Shown here piece after piece: positions 17,793-26,126 of a DNA stretch of 64,000 nucleotides (positions are counted from its first letter, which is position 1; every line of letters begins with the position of its first letter). This stretch comes from Pseudomonas sp. G.S.17 (GTDB lineage: Bacteria > Pseudomonadota > Gammaproteobacteria > Pseudomonadales > Pseudomonadaceae). Below the pieces are notes generated by a model that made no database searches, was not told the DNA's origin, and worked only from the letters and a program-made list of their open reading frames with translations. Position numbers and translations under genes: made by a program. The stretch covers positions 5,453,501 to 5,517,500 of the forward strand of contig NZ_CP151076.1 in the NCBI RefSeq assembly GCF_038096165.1. Direction: 5' to 3'.

Positions 17793-18245
17793 ATGTTTGC
17801 AGAGGTCTTGGGCGAGTCAGCGTATGGTGTCTACAGGAGCAAGCTAGAACTGCTTCTGCAAATCCCTGTCCACGCGACCGGTCAACAGATTCACCATGCG
17901 ATTGAAACCGGGTTCCCTGCCTCCACTGTTCAAACCTTATGTGATATTGGTTCATTAGATTCACAGTCACGGGACACAATTCTCCCTCTCGAAACCCTTC
18001 GGTCGAGATTGGCTCGCGGTCAGCGGCTGACGGTAGCTGAGAGCGATCGTTTATTCCGTATATGCCATATACTTGCGACTATGGCAGCGTTGTTCGCCGG
18101 AAATGATGATAAATCAGAGCGTTGGCTAAAACAGCCTCACGTTCGCCTATCCGGAAAGTGCCCGCTTGCCTTGCTCTCTACTACGGTAGGCACCAGCATG
18201 GTTGAAGAGCTGCTGATCCAGGCAACTGAGGGGTTTAATTTCTGA
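17793..18245 (+). CDS. Xre/MbcA/ParS family antitoxin-like protein
   Basis: 150 residues from the ATG at 17793. Family layout is complete: 'QQIHHAIETGFPASTVQTL' helix region, 'LPLETLRSRLARGQRLTVAESDRLFRI' ruler helices, 'ATMAALFAGNDDKSERWLKQP' (with the conserved Trp lacking in the previous gene), and the C-terminal toxin-binding part 'SGKCPLALLSTTVGTSMVEELLIQ'. The usual RES-type toxin gene does not follow; the next 400 bases hold no recognisable toxin. It may be an orphan antitoxin able to neutralise RES toxins elsewhere. An in-frame start at 17754 has no ribosome site. Confidence 0.72.
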   Translation: MFAEVLGESAYGVYRSKLELLLQIPVHATGQQIHHAIETGFPASTVQTLCDIGSLDSQSRDTILPLETLRSRLARGQRLTVAESDRLFRICHILATMAALFAGNDDKSERWLKQPHVRLSGKCPLALLSTTVGTSMVEELLIQATEGFNF

Positions 18246-18730
18246 TTAATCAATGGCCCTTCATCCTCATGTCTGGCAATTAATATGCGTTTTGGACATC
18301 AAATCGACGGAGAAGCGACCAAGCTTAGCGATTGTCGGGCAAAGGTATCAAGGCAAAAGTCGAGGCCGCTTTCGCGCGAAACGCGGCACTTAATATTAGA
18401 CAGCTTCGCGCTGCAGTAGAAGGAGACTGTAGTGGCCAACTAATTTCGGACACCGCGTTAAGTTGTTTCTCGGCCACAGTGGGCGCCAGCCCGCAGGGGT
18501 ATCTAGAAGCGTCTGGCTGGAAGCGAGCCGGTCGAGGCTATGCCCATCGGGTCCATCAAACAGCGGATCTGACAAGCTCTTTACCTCTGCGGCTCGGAAG
18601 CCTCTCGGTATCGATGAGTTTCCGACACGAAATCGATAAATGCCACTGCTGCGGCAACCGCAAGCCGAGCATGCCTGGGCTGCAGCCCGCGATGTTGGCC
18701 GTCCTTGCCATGTCCGGTACCGTACAACCG
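18246..18730. other. Stretch without a recognisable gene
   Basis: A TTG-initiated frame opens at 18332 ('GIKAKVEAAFARNAALNIRQ') and runs on through the MITE-like element to 18955. I recognise no domain, there is no good ribosome site, and its last third is repeat DNA, so I do not call it a gene. Its first ~65 codons have plausible composition and could be a fragment of a real gene. Confidence 0.35.
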
Positions 18731-18886
18731 AGACTGTGTAAAAACGTTTTTGAGCGCGACAGGTACTCAAAACCGGACTGGAAATCGCGTTTCTACGCGA
18801 AATCCACATCTGCTGACGTGCCGATAAATTTCAGATTTAACGTAGACGCGCCCACTTCAATTTTGGCCAAGTGTTTTTACACACTC
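18731..18886. repeat. MITE-like element with 15-bp inverted ends
   Basis: AGAC-TGTGTAAAAAC at 18731-18745 is mirrored by GTTTTTACACA-CTCT ending at 18886. The 156-bp span encodes nothing evident. The ends look like those of a transposase-bearing IS, so this is probably a non-autonomous derivative. It sits just after the 3' end of the LysR pseudogene. Confidence 0.5.
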
Positions 18887-18937
18887 TGGGCCCAAAGCGG
18901 CCGTTCGCCCCGCTACGGTCAGGGGCCCGCACGAAAC

Positions 18938-19890
18938 TCAGTATTCAGGTTTTGATAGAGGCTCATGTGAATACACCGCATGGCACGTCGAAATGATGAT
19001 ATCCCTCAGCCTGCGGTGGACAGGGTCAGCGTCCATGCGGGGATGCCAAAGTGCCGATATCTTGAAGGTCGCAACAGGCGACGGGAGATTGAAGTTGCCC
19101 AAGGTCGAACAGCCATTCACTGAAGCAGGATCAACCAGGCAGGATCCAGGCACGATAGCGATCAGCTCTGATTGGCGTGCAATCCTCATCGCGTCTGGAT
19201 ATCCGGGTACCACGACCGTGACGTTTCGCGTCAAATCGATGCGCTCCAGTGCGCCAGTGAGCGACCTGATCGCGTCCCCTTCCTGCAACGCGACGACGTG
19301 ATTGCAGGCGGCAAACTGCTCTAGGGTGACCTGCTTGTTTTCCAGAATCGGATGACCGATCCGCGCCACGCCGACGTAGTGATCGTGGAAAAGGGCGCGG
19401 GTGCGAATCTCGGGGGCGGACGTTCCGATCCGACCGATCTCCAGGTCGACTGAACCGTCACGAAGCGGTTGTGCGTCGTTGTTAGGTTTCCCCTCGAAAC
19501 GCAGACAGATGCGTGGAGCCACTTCAAGAACGGCCTTCACCACCGGGCCAGAAAGCCACTCCATAAATGACTGGCTGGCACGAATGGTGAACGTACCCTC
19601 GACCGATGCCATGTCAACGTCACTGACCTGCGGTCGCAAAATGGCCCTGGCATCACGGGTCAACTCGTGAACCTGATCACGCATTTCTATGGCGCGAGGC
19701 GTAGGAACCAATCCTCGTCCTGCGCGCACGAGTAGAGGGTCGCCAGTTACCGCACGTAAGCGCGTAAGCGCGTAAGCGTGCGACTCATGGCCGAGGTACT
19801 GAGACTCAACCGTTGTGCAGCAAGGGTTACGCTGCATTCGGCAAGCAACATATCAAGGGCCAGGAGAAGATTCAGATCAGTGTCGCTCAT
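18938..19890 (-). pseudogene. LysR regulator, frameshifted by an 8-bp tandem repeat
   Basis: The ATG at 19890 opens a perfect LysR N-terminus ('MSDTDLNLLLALDMLLAECS', 'AAQRLSLSTSAMSRTLTRLR') that stops soon after at 'AYVR'. The sensor domain continues in another frame ('AVTGDPLLVRAGRGLVPTPR') down to 18938. Between them CGTAAGCG occurs three times in tandem (19755-19778, plus-strand sense). Removing one 8-bp copy restores a single 314-codon frame through the junction. As written the protein is not made whole. It is divergent from the SDR gene at 20024, its likely target. The change may be a fixed mutation, a phase-variable switch or an assembly artefact. Confidence 0.88.
19755..19778. repeat. 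Three tandem copies of an 8-bp unit inside a LysR HTH
   Basis: CGTAAGCG at 19755-19762, 19763-19770 and 19771-19778, exact copies. The unit length is not a multiple of three, so each gain or loss changes the frame of the LysR gene between the DNA-binding and sensor domains. Confidence 0.95.
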
Positions 19891-20023
19891 GGAAATCCCG
19901 CTTTAATAGGCATATCGTATAAGGCGTTATATGCAACTATATTGTGATTTTCTTGCGTCTACCGCTTTTTGTGTCTCCCCCCTATAGTCAAGGTGATTGC
20001 AACGAACACTGGAGACATGAATC

Positions 20024-20737
20024 ATGTCCACAAATGAATTAACCACCCCGCCTTGTACACTCCTCATCATCGGCGCATCACGCGGCATTGGCCATGCCAT
20101 GGCTGCTGAGTTCCTGAAGAGAGGCTGGAACGTAGTCGGTACGACCCGAGGTACTGCCACGCAGTTGCATGACTTGGCCGCTGAACACAAAGGCCGTGTC
20201 GAGATCGAGTCTCTGGACATCACCCAACCCGACGAAATTGAAGCGCTAAGGGGACGTCTTGCCACAAGAAGCTTCGATATGCTCTTCGTCAATGCGGGCA
20301 CTGCCAATCACAACCAGGACGAAACGATTGCAGAAGTGGCAACGGACGATTTTGTTCGCGTCATGATTACCAATGCACTGAGTCCAATGCGTGTGATCGA
20401 AGGCCTGCAATCCTTGGTACCTGCAAGCGGGCTGATCGGCATCATGTCGTCGGGACAAGGTAGCGTGAGTAATAACGAGAAAGGAGGCCACGAGGTTTAT
20501 CGCGGGAGCAAGGCAGCATTGAACATGTATGTGCGCAGTTATGCTGCACGGCACGCCGAAGACCCTCGGGCCTTGGTGTTATTGGCGCCAGGCTGGATCC
20601 GTACAGCACTCGGAGGGCCAAACGCGCCATTCGGCCTGGAGGAAACCGTCCCGAAAATCGTCAGCACGCTGCTCTCACAGCAAGGCAAGCAAGGGCTGCG
20701 GTATATCGACCGGGAAGGTAAAACCGTCCCATGGTGA
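20024..20737 (+). CDS. Short-chain dehydrogenase/reductase
   Basis: 237-residue Rossmann-fold oxidoreductase. Cofactor loop 'LIIGASRGIGHAMAAEF', 'LFVNAGTANHN' (NAG motif), the catalytic Ser region 'IGIMSSGQGSV' and catalytic 'YRGSKAALN' (YxxxK) are all present. The family reduces or oxidises carbonyl/hydroxyl groups with NAD(P). Divergent from the LysR pseudogene and 70 bases upstream of the amidohydrolase in the same direction, suggesting a two-gene catabolic unit. The substrate is unknown. Confidence 0.9.
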   Translation: MSTNELTTPPCTLLIIGASRGIGHAMAAEFLKRGWNVVGTTRGTATQLHDLAAEHKGRVEIESLDITQPDEIEALRGRLATRSFDMLFVNAGTANHNQDETIAEVATDDFVRVMITNALSPMRVIEGLQSLVPASGLIGIMSSGQGSVSNNEKGGHEVYRGSKAALNMYVRSYAARHAEDPRALVLLAPGWIRTALGGPNAPFGLEETVPKIVSTLLSQQGKQGLRYIDREGKTVPW

Positions 20738-20807
20738 TCACTTATCACAGCGCCTCGCACTCGCGTCTTATGCAGCGCAAGCGCATGTGTGCCAAGCGAG
20801 ATATTCA

Positions 20808-21800
20808 ATGAAGCTGATTGGAATAGAAGAGCACTTCCTGACTGTCGAAATACGCGATGCCTGGCATTCACTCCAACTGGAGGCCCTCGATCCGAGCGTG
20901 GCGTTTCATTCGGGGGCAATCGAGGGCCGCCTCTTGGATTTAGCTGAAAAGCGCCTCGTGCTGATGGACGAAACCGGCCTGGACGTTCAAGTTTTGTCGC
21001 TGACTACGCCTGGGCTACATGATTTCGGCGCTGAGAGCGTCGCGATTGCACGACGCGCGAATGATCTATTGGCCGAAGCCGTCGCACGACATCCCACACG
21101 GTTTCAAGCATTAGCGACCCTCCCTGTCACTATGCCGGAGGAAGCGGCGCAGGAGCTGGATCGGTGTGTCAGGACGCTGGGTTTCAAGGGTACGATGTTG
21201 TGCGGCAGGGTGGGGGTTCGCAACCTTGACCATCCAGACCTTATGCCTATCTTTTACTGCGCGCATACGCTGAGAGTGCCGATCCTGCTTCATCCTCGCG
21301 TCCCGGCAGTGGCCGTCAGAGACGCTTACTATTCGGGGTTTGAACCTCAAGTCGATGCCGCCTTTGCGACTTATGGGCTGGGTTGGCACTATGATGCCGG
21401 GATACAATTTGTCAGGCTTATTCTCTCTGGTTTATTTGATCGGTTACCTGACCTTCAGGTGATTCTGGGGCACTGGGGTGAGTTGGTGGTGTTCTACGCA
21501 GAGCGACTGGCGGCGATGGATGGCGTTAGTGGATTGGCTCATTCGATGTCCACTTACTTGCGCAGAAATTTATACCTGACCGCCAGCGGCATGTTCCTTC
21601 CGCATTACTTGGCGCGAGCCCGTGAGGTTGTTGGAGAGGATCGTCTGTTGTTTTCAACTGACTTTCCATATCAGTACCGCCCTGGCGGCGATGCCAGACG
21701 TTTCCTGGAAAATTGCGGACTCACTGCCAGCGCCCAGGCAAAATTTGCTCATGGCAACTGGACAAGACTCACCGGCAGTACCCCAGACAGCAATGATTGA
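20808..21800 (+). CDS. Amidohydrolase family protein (ACMSD / resorcylate decarboxylase-like)
   Basis: 330 residues from the ATG at 20808; an in-frame extension upstream lies inside the SDR gene and was rejected. Amidohydrolase-2 features: N-terminal 'IGIEEHFL' (E-x-H metal site), 'VQVLSLTTPGLHDF', metal-site His in 'ILLHPRVP' and 'VILGHWGELVVFYAERL', and the metal-binding Asp in 'LLFSTDFPYQYRPGG'. Close in layout to gamma-resorcylate / 2,3-dihydroxybenzoate decarboxylases and related non-oxidative decarboxylases, so probably acts on an aromatic acid; exact substrate not deducible. Confidence 0.88.
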   Translation: MKLIGIEEHFLTVEIRDAWHSLQLEALDPSVAFHSGAIEGRLLDLAEKRLVLMDETGLDVQVLSLTTPGLHDFGAESVAIARRANDLLAEAVARHPTRFQALATLPVTMPEEAAQELDRCVRTLGFKGTMLCGRVGVRNLDHPDLMPIFYCAHTLRVPILLHPRVPAVAVRDAYYSGFEPQVDAAFATYGLGWHYDAGIQFVRLILSGLFDRLPDLQVILGHWGELVVFYAERLAAMDGVSGLAHSMSTYLRRNLYLTASGMFLPHYLARAREVVGEDRLLFSTDFPYQYRPGGDARRFLENCGLTASAQAKFAHGNWTRLTGSTPDSND

Positions 21801-21851
21801 GTTGCTGTTGATTTTGCTGAAGGGCACAGTGACCCAGAAGAAGCAGGGTGG

Positions 21852-22058
21852 TTAGGCAGGCGACCACATCGCTGGTAGCAGTTGCCCGATTTCACTGGCC
21901 CGCTGTGTCGGAAAACGAGTCAGCATGTCCTTCAGATAAGCATTCGGATCATGCCCATTCATACACGCATGAGTAAATCAAACTCATGATCGCCGCCGCC
22001 CGTTTGCCGATACGTTGCGATCCAGCAAGCAAGCAGTCCTAGCGTCCAAGAGCCCACG
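21852..22058 (-). mobile_element. IS66 transposase 3' remnant, degenerate
   Basis: On the minus strand this encodes decayed pieces of the TnpC C-terminus ('GKRAAAIMSLIYS', 'RFPTQRASEIGQLLP') with stops and frame changes, ending at TTA 21852. It matches the end of the intact tnpC at 33661-35229. The next ~200 bases hold nothing I recognise. Confidence 0.8.
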
Positions 22059-22262
22059 GCAGTCTCTGATTTCCGACTGAATTATTATTGCTGGATGAAT
22101 CTCCCCCCTCCCAAGTTCTTAGATAGCGAGCGACCATCTCTGGCGGATTTCTTCCGGTGCCGGAGGGCTGCATTGGGTCGACTGCTGCCCGTAATTTACA
22201 GCTGCTACGTGGTCAGGATGTCCAGCTAGCGCCTCCAGCACAGTGCTCATGCTTTACAGATA

Positions 22263-22397
22263 CGGTGTACATTGCGGACTGCCAGCGTCCCTGTATCACC
22301 TGAATGGGGTATGAGGAGAGAGCTTAAGAGCCCCAGTTATACAACCAGGTTGGATGAGCTTTGGACTATTGGAGCGGGCTCATCTTGGTCACGCTAG
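22263..22397 (+). pseudogene. 3' end of a rulB/umuC-type gene (remnant A)
   Basis: One frame reads 'TLRTASVPVSPEWGMRREL' then 'SYTTRLDELWTI' and stops at 22397. This matches the C-terminus of the RulB-like protein downstream ('TLRTGSVPTAPDWGMRREL', 'SYTTRLDQLWRV'). It is only ~40 codons long and differs in sequence from the second copy, so it derives from a related but distinct allele. Confidence 0.82.
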
Positions 22398-22426
22398 CTT
22401 TCTTCGCCACAAAATTCGCGTATTTG

Positions 22427-22533
22427 CCATGGACACCACGTGATCCATTTCTGTGAAAAATGCGTGTGGTCTATGGACATCGGACACCTGATCTAAACCC
22501 TCACAAATATTCATTCAAACCGATGTCCATGGA
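22427..22533. repeat. Three copies of a CCATGGACATCGG-like motif at the rulB break
   Basis: CCATGGACACC (22427-22437), CTATGGACATCGGA (22471-22484) and, inverted, CCGATGTCCATGGA (22520-22533). The inverted copy ends about 15 bases before the point where rulB homology begins. Such a cluster of direct and inverted motifs at a gene break resembles a tyrosine-recombinase attachment site. No integrase gene lies next to it in this window. Confidence 0.5.
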
Positions 22534-22548
22534 TTGACATCTTTCCTT

Positions 22549-23520
22549 TACATTGATGAAGCCTTTGCCGATCTGACCGGTGTGCCGGGTGATCTAACTG
22601 CGCTCGGGCGTCGTATTCGGTCTTTGGTCTATCGCGGTACGGGCATTCCTGTGGGGGTCGGTATTGCTCACACCAAGACCCTCTCAAAGCTGGCCAACCA
22701 TGCGGCGAAAATTTACCAAAGCCGGACCGGCGGCGTGGTGAATCTGTGTGATGCGAATACACGAGACTGGGTACTGCGAAAAACGGATGTGGCCGAAGTA
22801 TGGGGCGTAGGTAGACGCATGAAGCTTCACCTGGAAGGGATGAAGATTCTGACGGCGATGGACCTGGCTAATGCTGACCCGACCATGTTGCGCAACAAAT
22901 TCAGCGTGGTTATCGAGAAGACTGCCCGCGAGCTGGCCGGCACACCTTGCCTGGAGCTGGATGAGGTCGATCCTCCCAAGCAGGAGATCTGCTGCAGTCG
23001 GGCGTTCGGTAAGCGACTTAGTGATCCTGCGTCAATCAAGGAGGCGGTGGCCACCTACCTGATGCGAGCCTCGGAAAAACTCCGAGCGCAGAAATCATTG
23101 TGTAAGAAGATGCGGATCAGCATCCGAACCGGCATGTTCAATCCTGACGAAGCCGAGTATGCCAACGGAGCCTTGGTCGAACTGCCTTACCCTACCGATG
23201 ATGTTCGGCTAATGACCCGGATGGCCGTCGAAGCAGTGGACCGGATCTACCGACCGGGGTTTCGCTACAGCAAAGCTGAGGTGCTGTTACTCAACCTTTG
23301 CCAGCACGGCGAGTACACGGATGACCTCTTTGCTGAGTCGCAGCCGGAAGCTTCGCAGCGGTTAATGGCGGTACTGGATCAGATCAATGGGCGCTGGGGG
23401 AGGGGGACGCTGCGCACAGGAAGTGTCCCTACCGCTCCTGACTGGGGCATGCGTCGAGAATTGATGAGTCAAAGCTATACGACCAGGCTGGATCAGTTGT
23501 GGCGTGTCTCAGCCAAATGA
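22549..23520 (+). pseudogene. rulB: RulB/UmuC-type DNA polymerase V subunit, 5' truncated
   Basis: Y-family translesion polymerase lacking its N-terminus. Homology starts abruptly at 'YIDEAFADLTGVPGD', which in the family follows the catalytic 'YSIDE' segment about 100 residues into a ~420-residue protein. So the first palm strands with the N-terminal catalytic Asp are missing. The rest is intact: finger/thumb 'GVGIAHTKTLSKLANHAAK', 'VWGVGRRMKLHLEGMKI' (helix-hairpin-helix), 'CCSRAFGKRL' little-finger region, and the C-terminus 'TTRLDQLWRVSAK'. No rulA partner is present. rulAB loci in Pseudomonas are known integration sites for mobile elements. A TTG at 22534 could start translation but the product would be inactive. 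Confidence 0.9.
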
Positions 23521-23639
23521 CTCATGTATGTCTGCTCAGGAGTGCTCCGGAGAGTCGCCGATTTGCGGCGGCAAACACCACGACTGGATAGGCATTGAGA
23601 TCCAGGCAGCGAGGAGTAGCAGCAGCCCTTATTCGAGCT

Positions 23640-23666
23640 AAAAAAGGCCCCATCAGGGCCTTTTCT
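23640..23666 (-). terminator. Terminator of mvaT
   Basis: AAGGCCC and GGGCCTT pair around CATCA, with a run of T on the minus-strand side. It lies 25 bases past the mvaT stop; the A/T runs on both sides would let it act in both directions and so also end rulB-side transcripts. Confidence 0.85.
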
Positions 23667-23690
23667 TGTGACAAAAGCAGTGCGCAGGGT

Positions 23691-24065
23691 TTATGCCTTC
23701 AGCCAAGACTCAACGGTCTCAGCGCCGTACTCGGCTTTCCATTCTTTCAGTTGCTTATGATTACCACCCTTGGTTTCAATCACTTCACTGGTGTGCGGAT
23801 TGGTGTACTGCTTGATTTGACGTGCACGTCGGGTGATTTTCTCGGGAGCCGCCAGGCCTACTGGGCCACGACGAGTCGATGCGTTCGGATCGAGCAGGGC
23901 GACAATGTTACGCAAGCTATAGCTGTATTCAGCGAGAAGCTCGCGCAGTTTTTGCTCGAATTCAATTTCGCGTTGCAAGCCGGAGTCACCCTTAAGTGTT
24001 TCCAAGGCGGCCAGTTGTTCGGCCAGGTGTTTTTCAAGTTCGCGGAATTCAGCCAGTTTGGACAT
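23691..24065 (-). CDS. mvaT: H-NS-like nucleoid protein, MvaT/MvaU family
   Basis: 124-residue xenogeneic silencer of Pseudomonas. The N-terminal coiled coil for oligomerisation covers residues 1-60 ('LAEFRELEKHLAEQLAALE', 'REIEFEQKLRELLAEY'); the linker contains 'RRGPVGLAAPEKITRRARQI'; the C-terminal AT-hook-like DNA-binding domain has 'KQYTNPHTSEVIETKGGNHKQL' and 'WKAEYGAETVESWL'. MvaT proteins bind AT-rich foreign DNA, so a copy inside a mosaic island may help silence its cargo. Whether it is the housekeeping mvaT, mvaU or an extra island copy cannot be decided here. Confidence 0.93.
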   Translation of the reverse strand: MSKLAEFRELEKHLAEQLAALETLKGDSGLQREIEFEQKLRELLAEYSYSLRNIVALLDPNASTRRGPVGLAAPEKITRRARQIKQYTNPHTSEVIETKGGNHKQLKEWKAEYGAETVESWLKA

Positions 24066-24670
24066 GTGCAGCTCCTAGTTAGATGATCCCAGCTTATCGC
24101 ATTGCTCGATCAGACGCTCATCCTAGCGGATGGGGCAGCGGAGGGCGGTGTGCCATGCGGTAGCGTTTCTGCCCCAGGTGTGAGCCGTGCAATTTTCCGT
24201 GAAAAAGGTAACCTCAAGAGGTGTTACATTCCTTAAGCCCCTTGCCCCTCGAAGGTACAGTGGCAGGTAACTGATTTTCTGTTACAGGCCTATGAGCAAG
24301 AAAGAGGTTCAACTTAGATAGAAGCTTGAGCACGCCTGTCAGGCGAGACAGACGCTCATTGCTGAAAGTAATTGCCGCAACGCGTTCAGCCATAGGACAA
24401 AGTAGCTTATTGGACCAGCGCAGGAGCGAACCGAAGCATAGCCACAATGCGCTGCGGGACGCGCCTGGTGGCACATTTTTGTTATTGAGGATTAGATGTA
24501 GTCGCTGAAGCCGATTTGACCTAGTTGCCGACGCGACGCTGGCCTGCTTCAGCTCGCGAAAAACCCAAAGACAATAGTTATTTACGTCAAAACACCTTGG
24601 GTCAGTGAGATATCAGCAACTGGGGATGCGGCGGAAATCCGAGCCGCCCTATTCCTCGTCGAGGATGAGT
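24066..24670. other. Intergenic stretch upstream of mvaT, no gene seen
   Basis: The first bases must contain the mvaT promoter. The minus frame at 24214-24474 has no family resemblance or ribosome site. Near 24598-24640 'TTGGGTCAGTG...GGGGATGCGGCGGAAAT' resembles 38868-38908 just upstream of the IS3 transposase, so it is probably a further IS-end scar. Confidence 0.5.
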
Positions 24671-24806
24671 ATCTGTTCGCCAACCGCCACGCCACTCGTA
24701 TGAAAGTGCTGGTGCATGCCGACGCAGCGTGCCAGTGAGACTGATCAACTGCTGCCGCATCGGTGGATGCCCGCCTGAGTCACGCAAGGTGACTTCGGCG
24801 GATGCT
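24671..24806 (+). mobile_element. IS66 scar: tnpB piece fused to tnpC 3' end
   Basis: Starts at 'TATCTGTTCGCCAACCGCC' of tnpB (codons for LFANR), runs to 'GTGCTGGTGCATG', then jumps to the last ~20 codons of tnpC ('CTGATCAACTGCTGCCGCAT'), ending in the inverted repeat 'CACGCAAGGTGACTTCGGCGGATGCTTAC'-like region. The same jump at the same bases occurs at 37661-37770. Confidence 0.82.
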
Positions 24807-24852
24807 TACGCTGCGACAGCTTTAATTATCAAAATCCACACACCTTGTGTGA

Positions 24853-25074
24853 TTAAACGGGCGCCCACCTGTGCGGCAACAGCTCGGTTATCTCACTCGC
24901 ACGCTGCGTCGGCAGGCGTGTAAGAACATCCTTCAAGTAAGCATACGGATCATGTCCGTTGAGCCGCGCCGACTGGATCAAACTCATGATCGCCGCCGCA
25001 CGTTTACCGCTGCGTAACGAGCCCGCGAACAGCCAGTTCGAGCGCCCAAGAGCCCACGGCCGGATTTGATTGTC
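24853..25074 (-). mobile_element. IS66 tnpC 3' fragment interrupted by a group II intron
   Basis: The minus strand encodes an undamaged TnpC C-terminus: 'DNQIRPWALGRSNWLFAG', 'GKRAAAIMSLIQSARLNG', 'EITELLPHRWAPV' and TAA at 24853. At its upstream end (25074) it meets the 3' end of a group II intron, so the preceding exon is separated or lost. It lies tail to tail with the scar at 24671-24806. Confidence 0.85.
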
Positions 25075-25150
25075 GGGTAGTCAGACGCGGTTACCCGCGT
25101 CCAACCCCCTAAGAACCGTGCATGCGAGTTTCCCAGCACACGGCTCAAGC
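25075..25150 (-). ncRNA. Group II intron 3' end (domains V and VI)
   Basis: On the minus strand 25146-25113 is a 34-nt domain V hairpin, starting GAGCCGTGTGC, with the GGAAAC loop and ending GCACGGTTC; it includes the catalytic AGC. It is followed by a domain VI-like hairpin (GACGCGGG / CCGCGTC) and the intron end CTACC before IS66 exon sequence. No reverse transcriptase gene lies upstream within 300 bases, so this is a 3' fragment and cannot splice alone. The following 25151-25443 shows no gene I can support. Confidence 0.8.
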
Positions 25151-25443
25151 CTCTGCTAAGGCGCCATTGTGTGACATTTGGAAATAGATGCAACTAATCG
25201 GAAATAAATGCCACTGGCGGCACGAAAGTCATAACGACTGATTTCTCAGAACTTTGACTAAACAGGCATTTCAATAGCTGGTCAGACAACCCAGAAAATC
25301 GAGTTCTAGCGGGCACATACCTGCTCTTCACGGACAAAGAACAGGCAGCTTGGAATTGTGTACGGCAAACGCCCGATGTACGAACGGTCATGAGGCGTTT
25401 TCGGTGGCGCTAGCGAATGAACTAGCCCCAGCATGCCATAGAC

Positions 25444-25875
25444 CTACCAGTTCAACGGCTCCTCGGTCTGGCCGACGAAGGTAGTGCCATGCAGGAACGT
25501 GTTCCTTTCTTCAGTGGTGGTGAGAGGAAACCTGGCGTAGTGCGTGTGCGCCATTTGCTTCAACTGCTCCTTCATGCCGTCGTCCTCAAGATTGCGCCCG
25601 TCCAGAACCTCATCTGGCATCATCTCGGTTAGGTCGATAGGCACCGCGTGAACTGTACCGATCCGCGACCGTAGGTTGACCGAGCAGAGCTCCAGCACCA
25701 GGCCGGCAATCCCTTTATTCAATAACTGCTTCAGGACCTTGAGTTTGTCCTTCGACGAGAAATTGTTCGTTTTGATCAGAGTGTTGTAGTGCGGCTTGAA
25801 GTAGTTAATCAACCCTGCCTCAGCCAAAGACACGACCTCCTTTCTATCCAACCGAACGTTCCGCAAAAGATCCAT
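25444..25875 (-). CDS. GIY-YIG-like protein fragment
   Basis: 143 residues. Near the N-terminus 'LAEAGLINYFKPHYN' resembles the final catalytic part of GIY-YIG nucleases (E-A-x-L-I ... P-x-Y-N, with the metal-binding Glu). The rest ('NKGIAGLVLELCSVNLRSRIG', 'FLHGTTFVGQTEEPLNW') I do not recognise. A GIY-YIG domain would need about 70 residues before this point; an in-frame stop lies 24 bases upstream of the ATG, so the gene is probably 5' truncated. The left edge of the defence-type island is here. Confidence 0.5.
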   Translation of the reverse strand: MDLLRNVRLDRKEVVSLAEAGLINYFKPHYNTLIKTNNFSSKDKLKVLKQLLNKGIAGLVLELCSVNLRSRIGTVHAVPIDLTEMMPDEVLDGRNLEDDGMKEQLKQMAHTHYARFPLTTTEERNTFLHGTTFVGQTEEPLNW

Positions 25876-25984
25876 GTGGGCCGAATCCCGACAGATCTAG
25901 GTTAATCAGAGTCTTGATGGCGCAGCGCTCCTGGTGCCGACCGCGCGGACCGTTCAGTCGAGCAGATACTCTGCCGAGAACTAA

Positions 25985-26013
25985 AAAAGCCCTCCACAGA
26001 GTGGCGGGCTTTT
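25985..26013 (-). terminator. Rho-independent terminator
   Basis: AAAAGCCC pairs with GGGCTTTT; on the minus strand the stem is followed by TTTTTT. It lies 114 bases past the stop of the gene at 26127-26495. Confidence 0.75.
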
Positions 26014-26126
26014 GGTTATTGCAGTTGGCGAAAGAAAGGAGACATGTTTTTTCACCGTTCGACCGGCCTTCCAAAAGGCGTCCGAGCAGATGCTAGGCAA
26101 GCCCCTCAGCGGCCAGCTGTAGTGCA

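Noticed and set aside
18332..18955. Open frame of 207 codons with TTG start
   Set aside because: No domain recognised, weak start, and the last third runs through the inverted-repeat element and minus-strand pseudogene tail.
24214..24474. 86-codon minus-strand frame upstream of mvaT
   Set aside because: No recognisable motif and unusual composition; not supported as a gene.
25194..25391. 65-codon minus-strand frame beside the group II intron end, a possible maturase piece
   Set aside because: The translated sequence shows none of the maturase motifs seen at 37984-38325.
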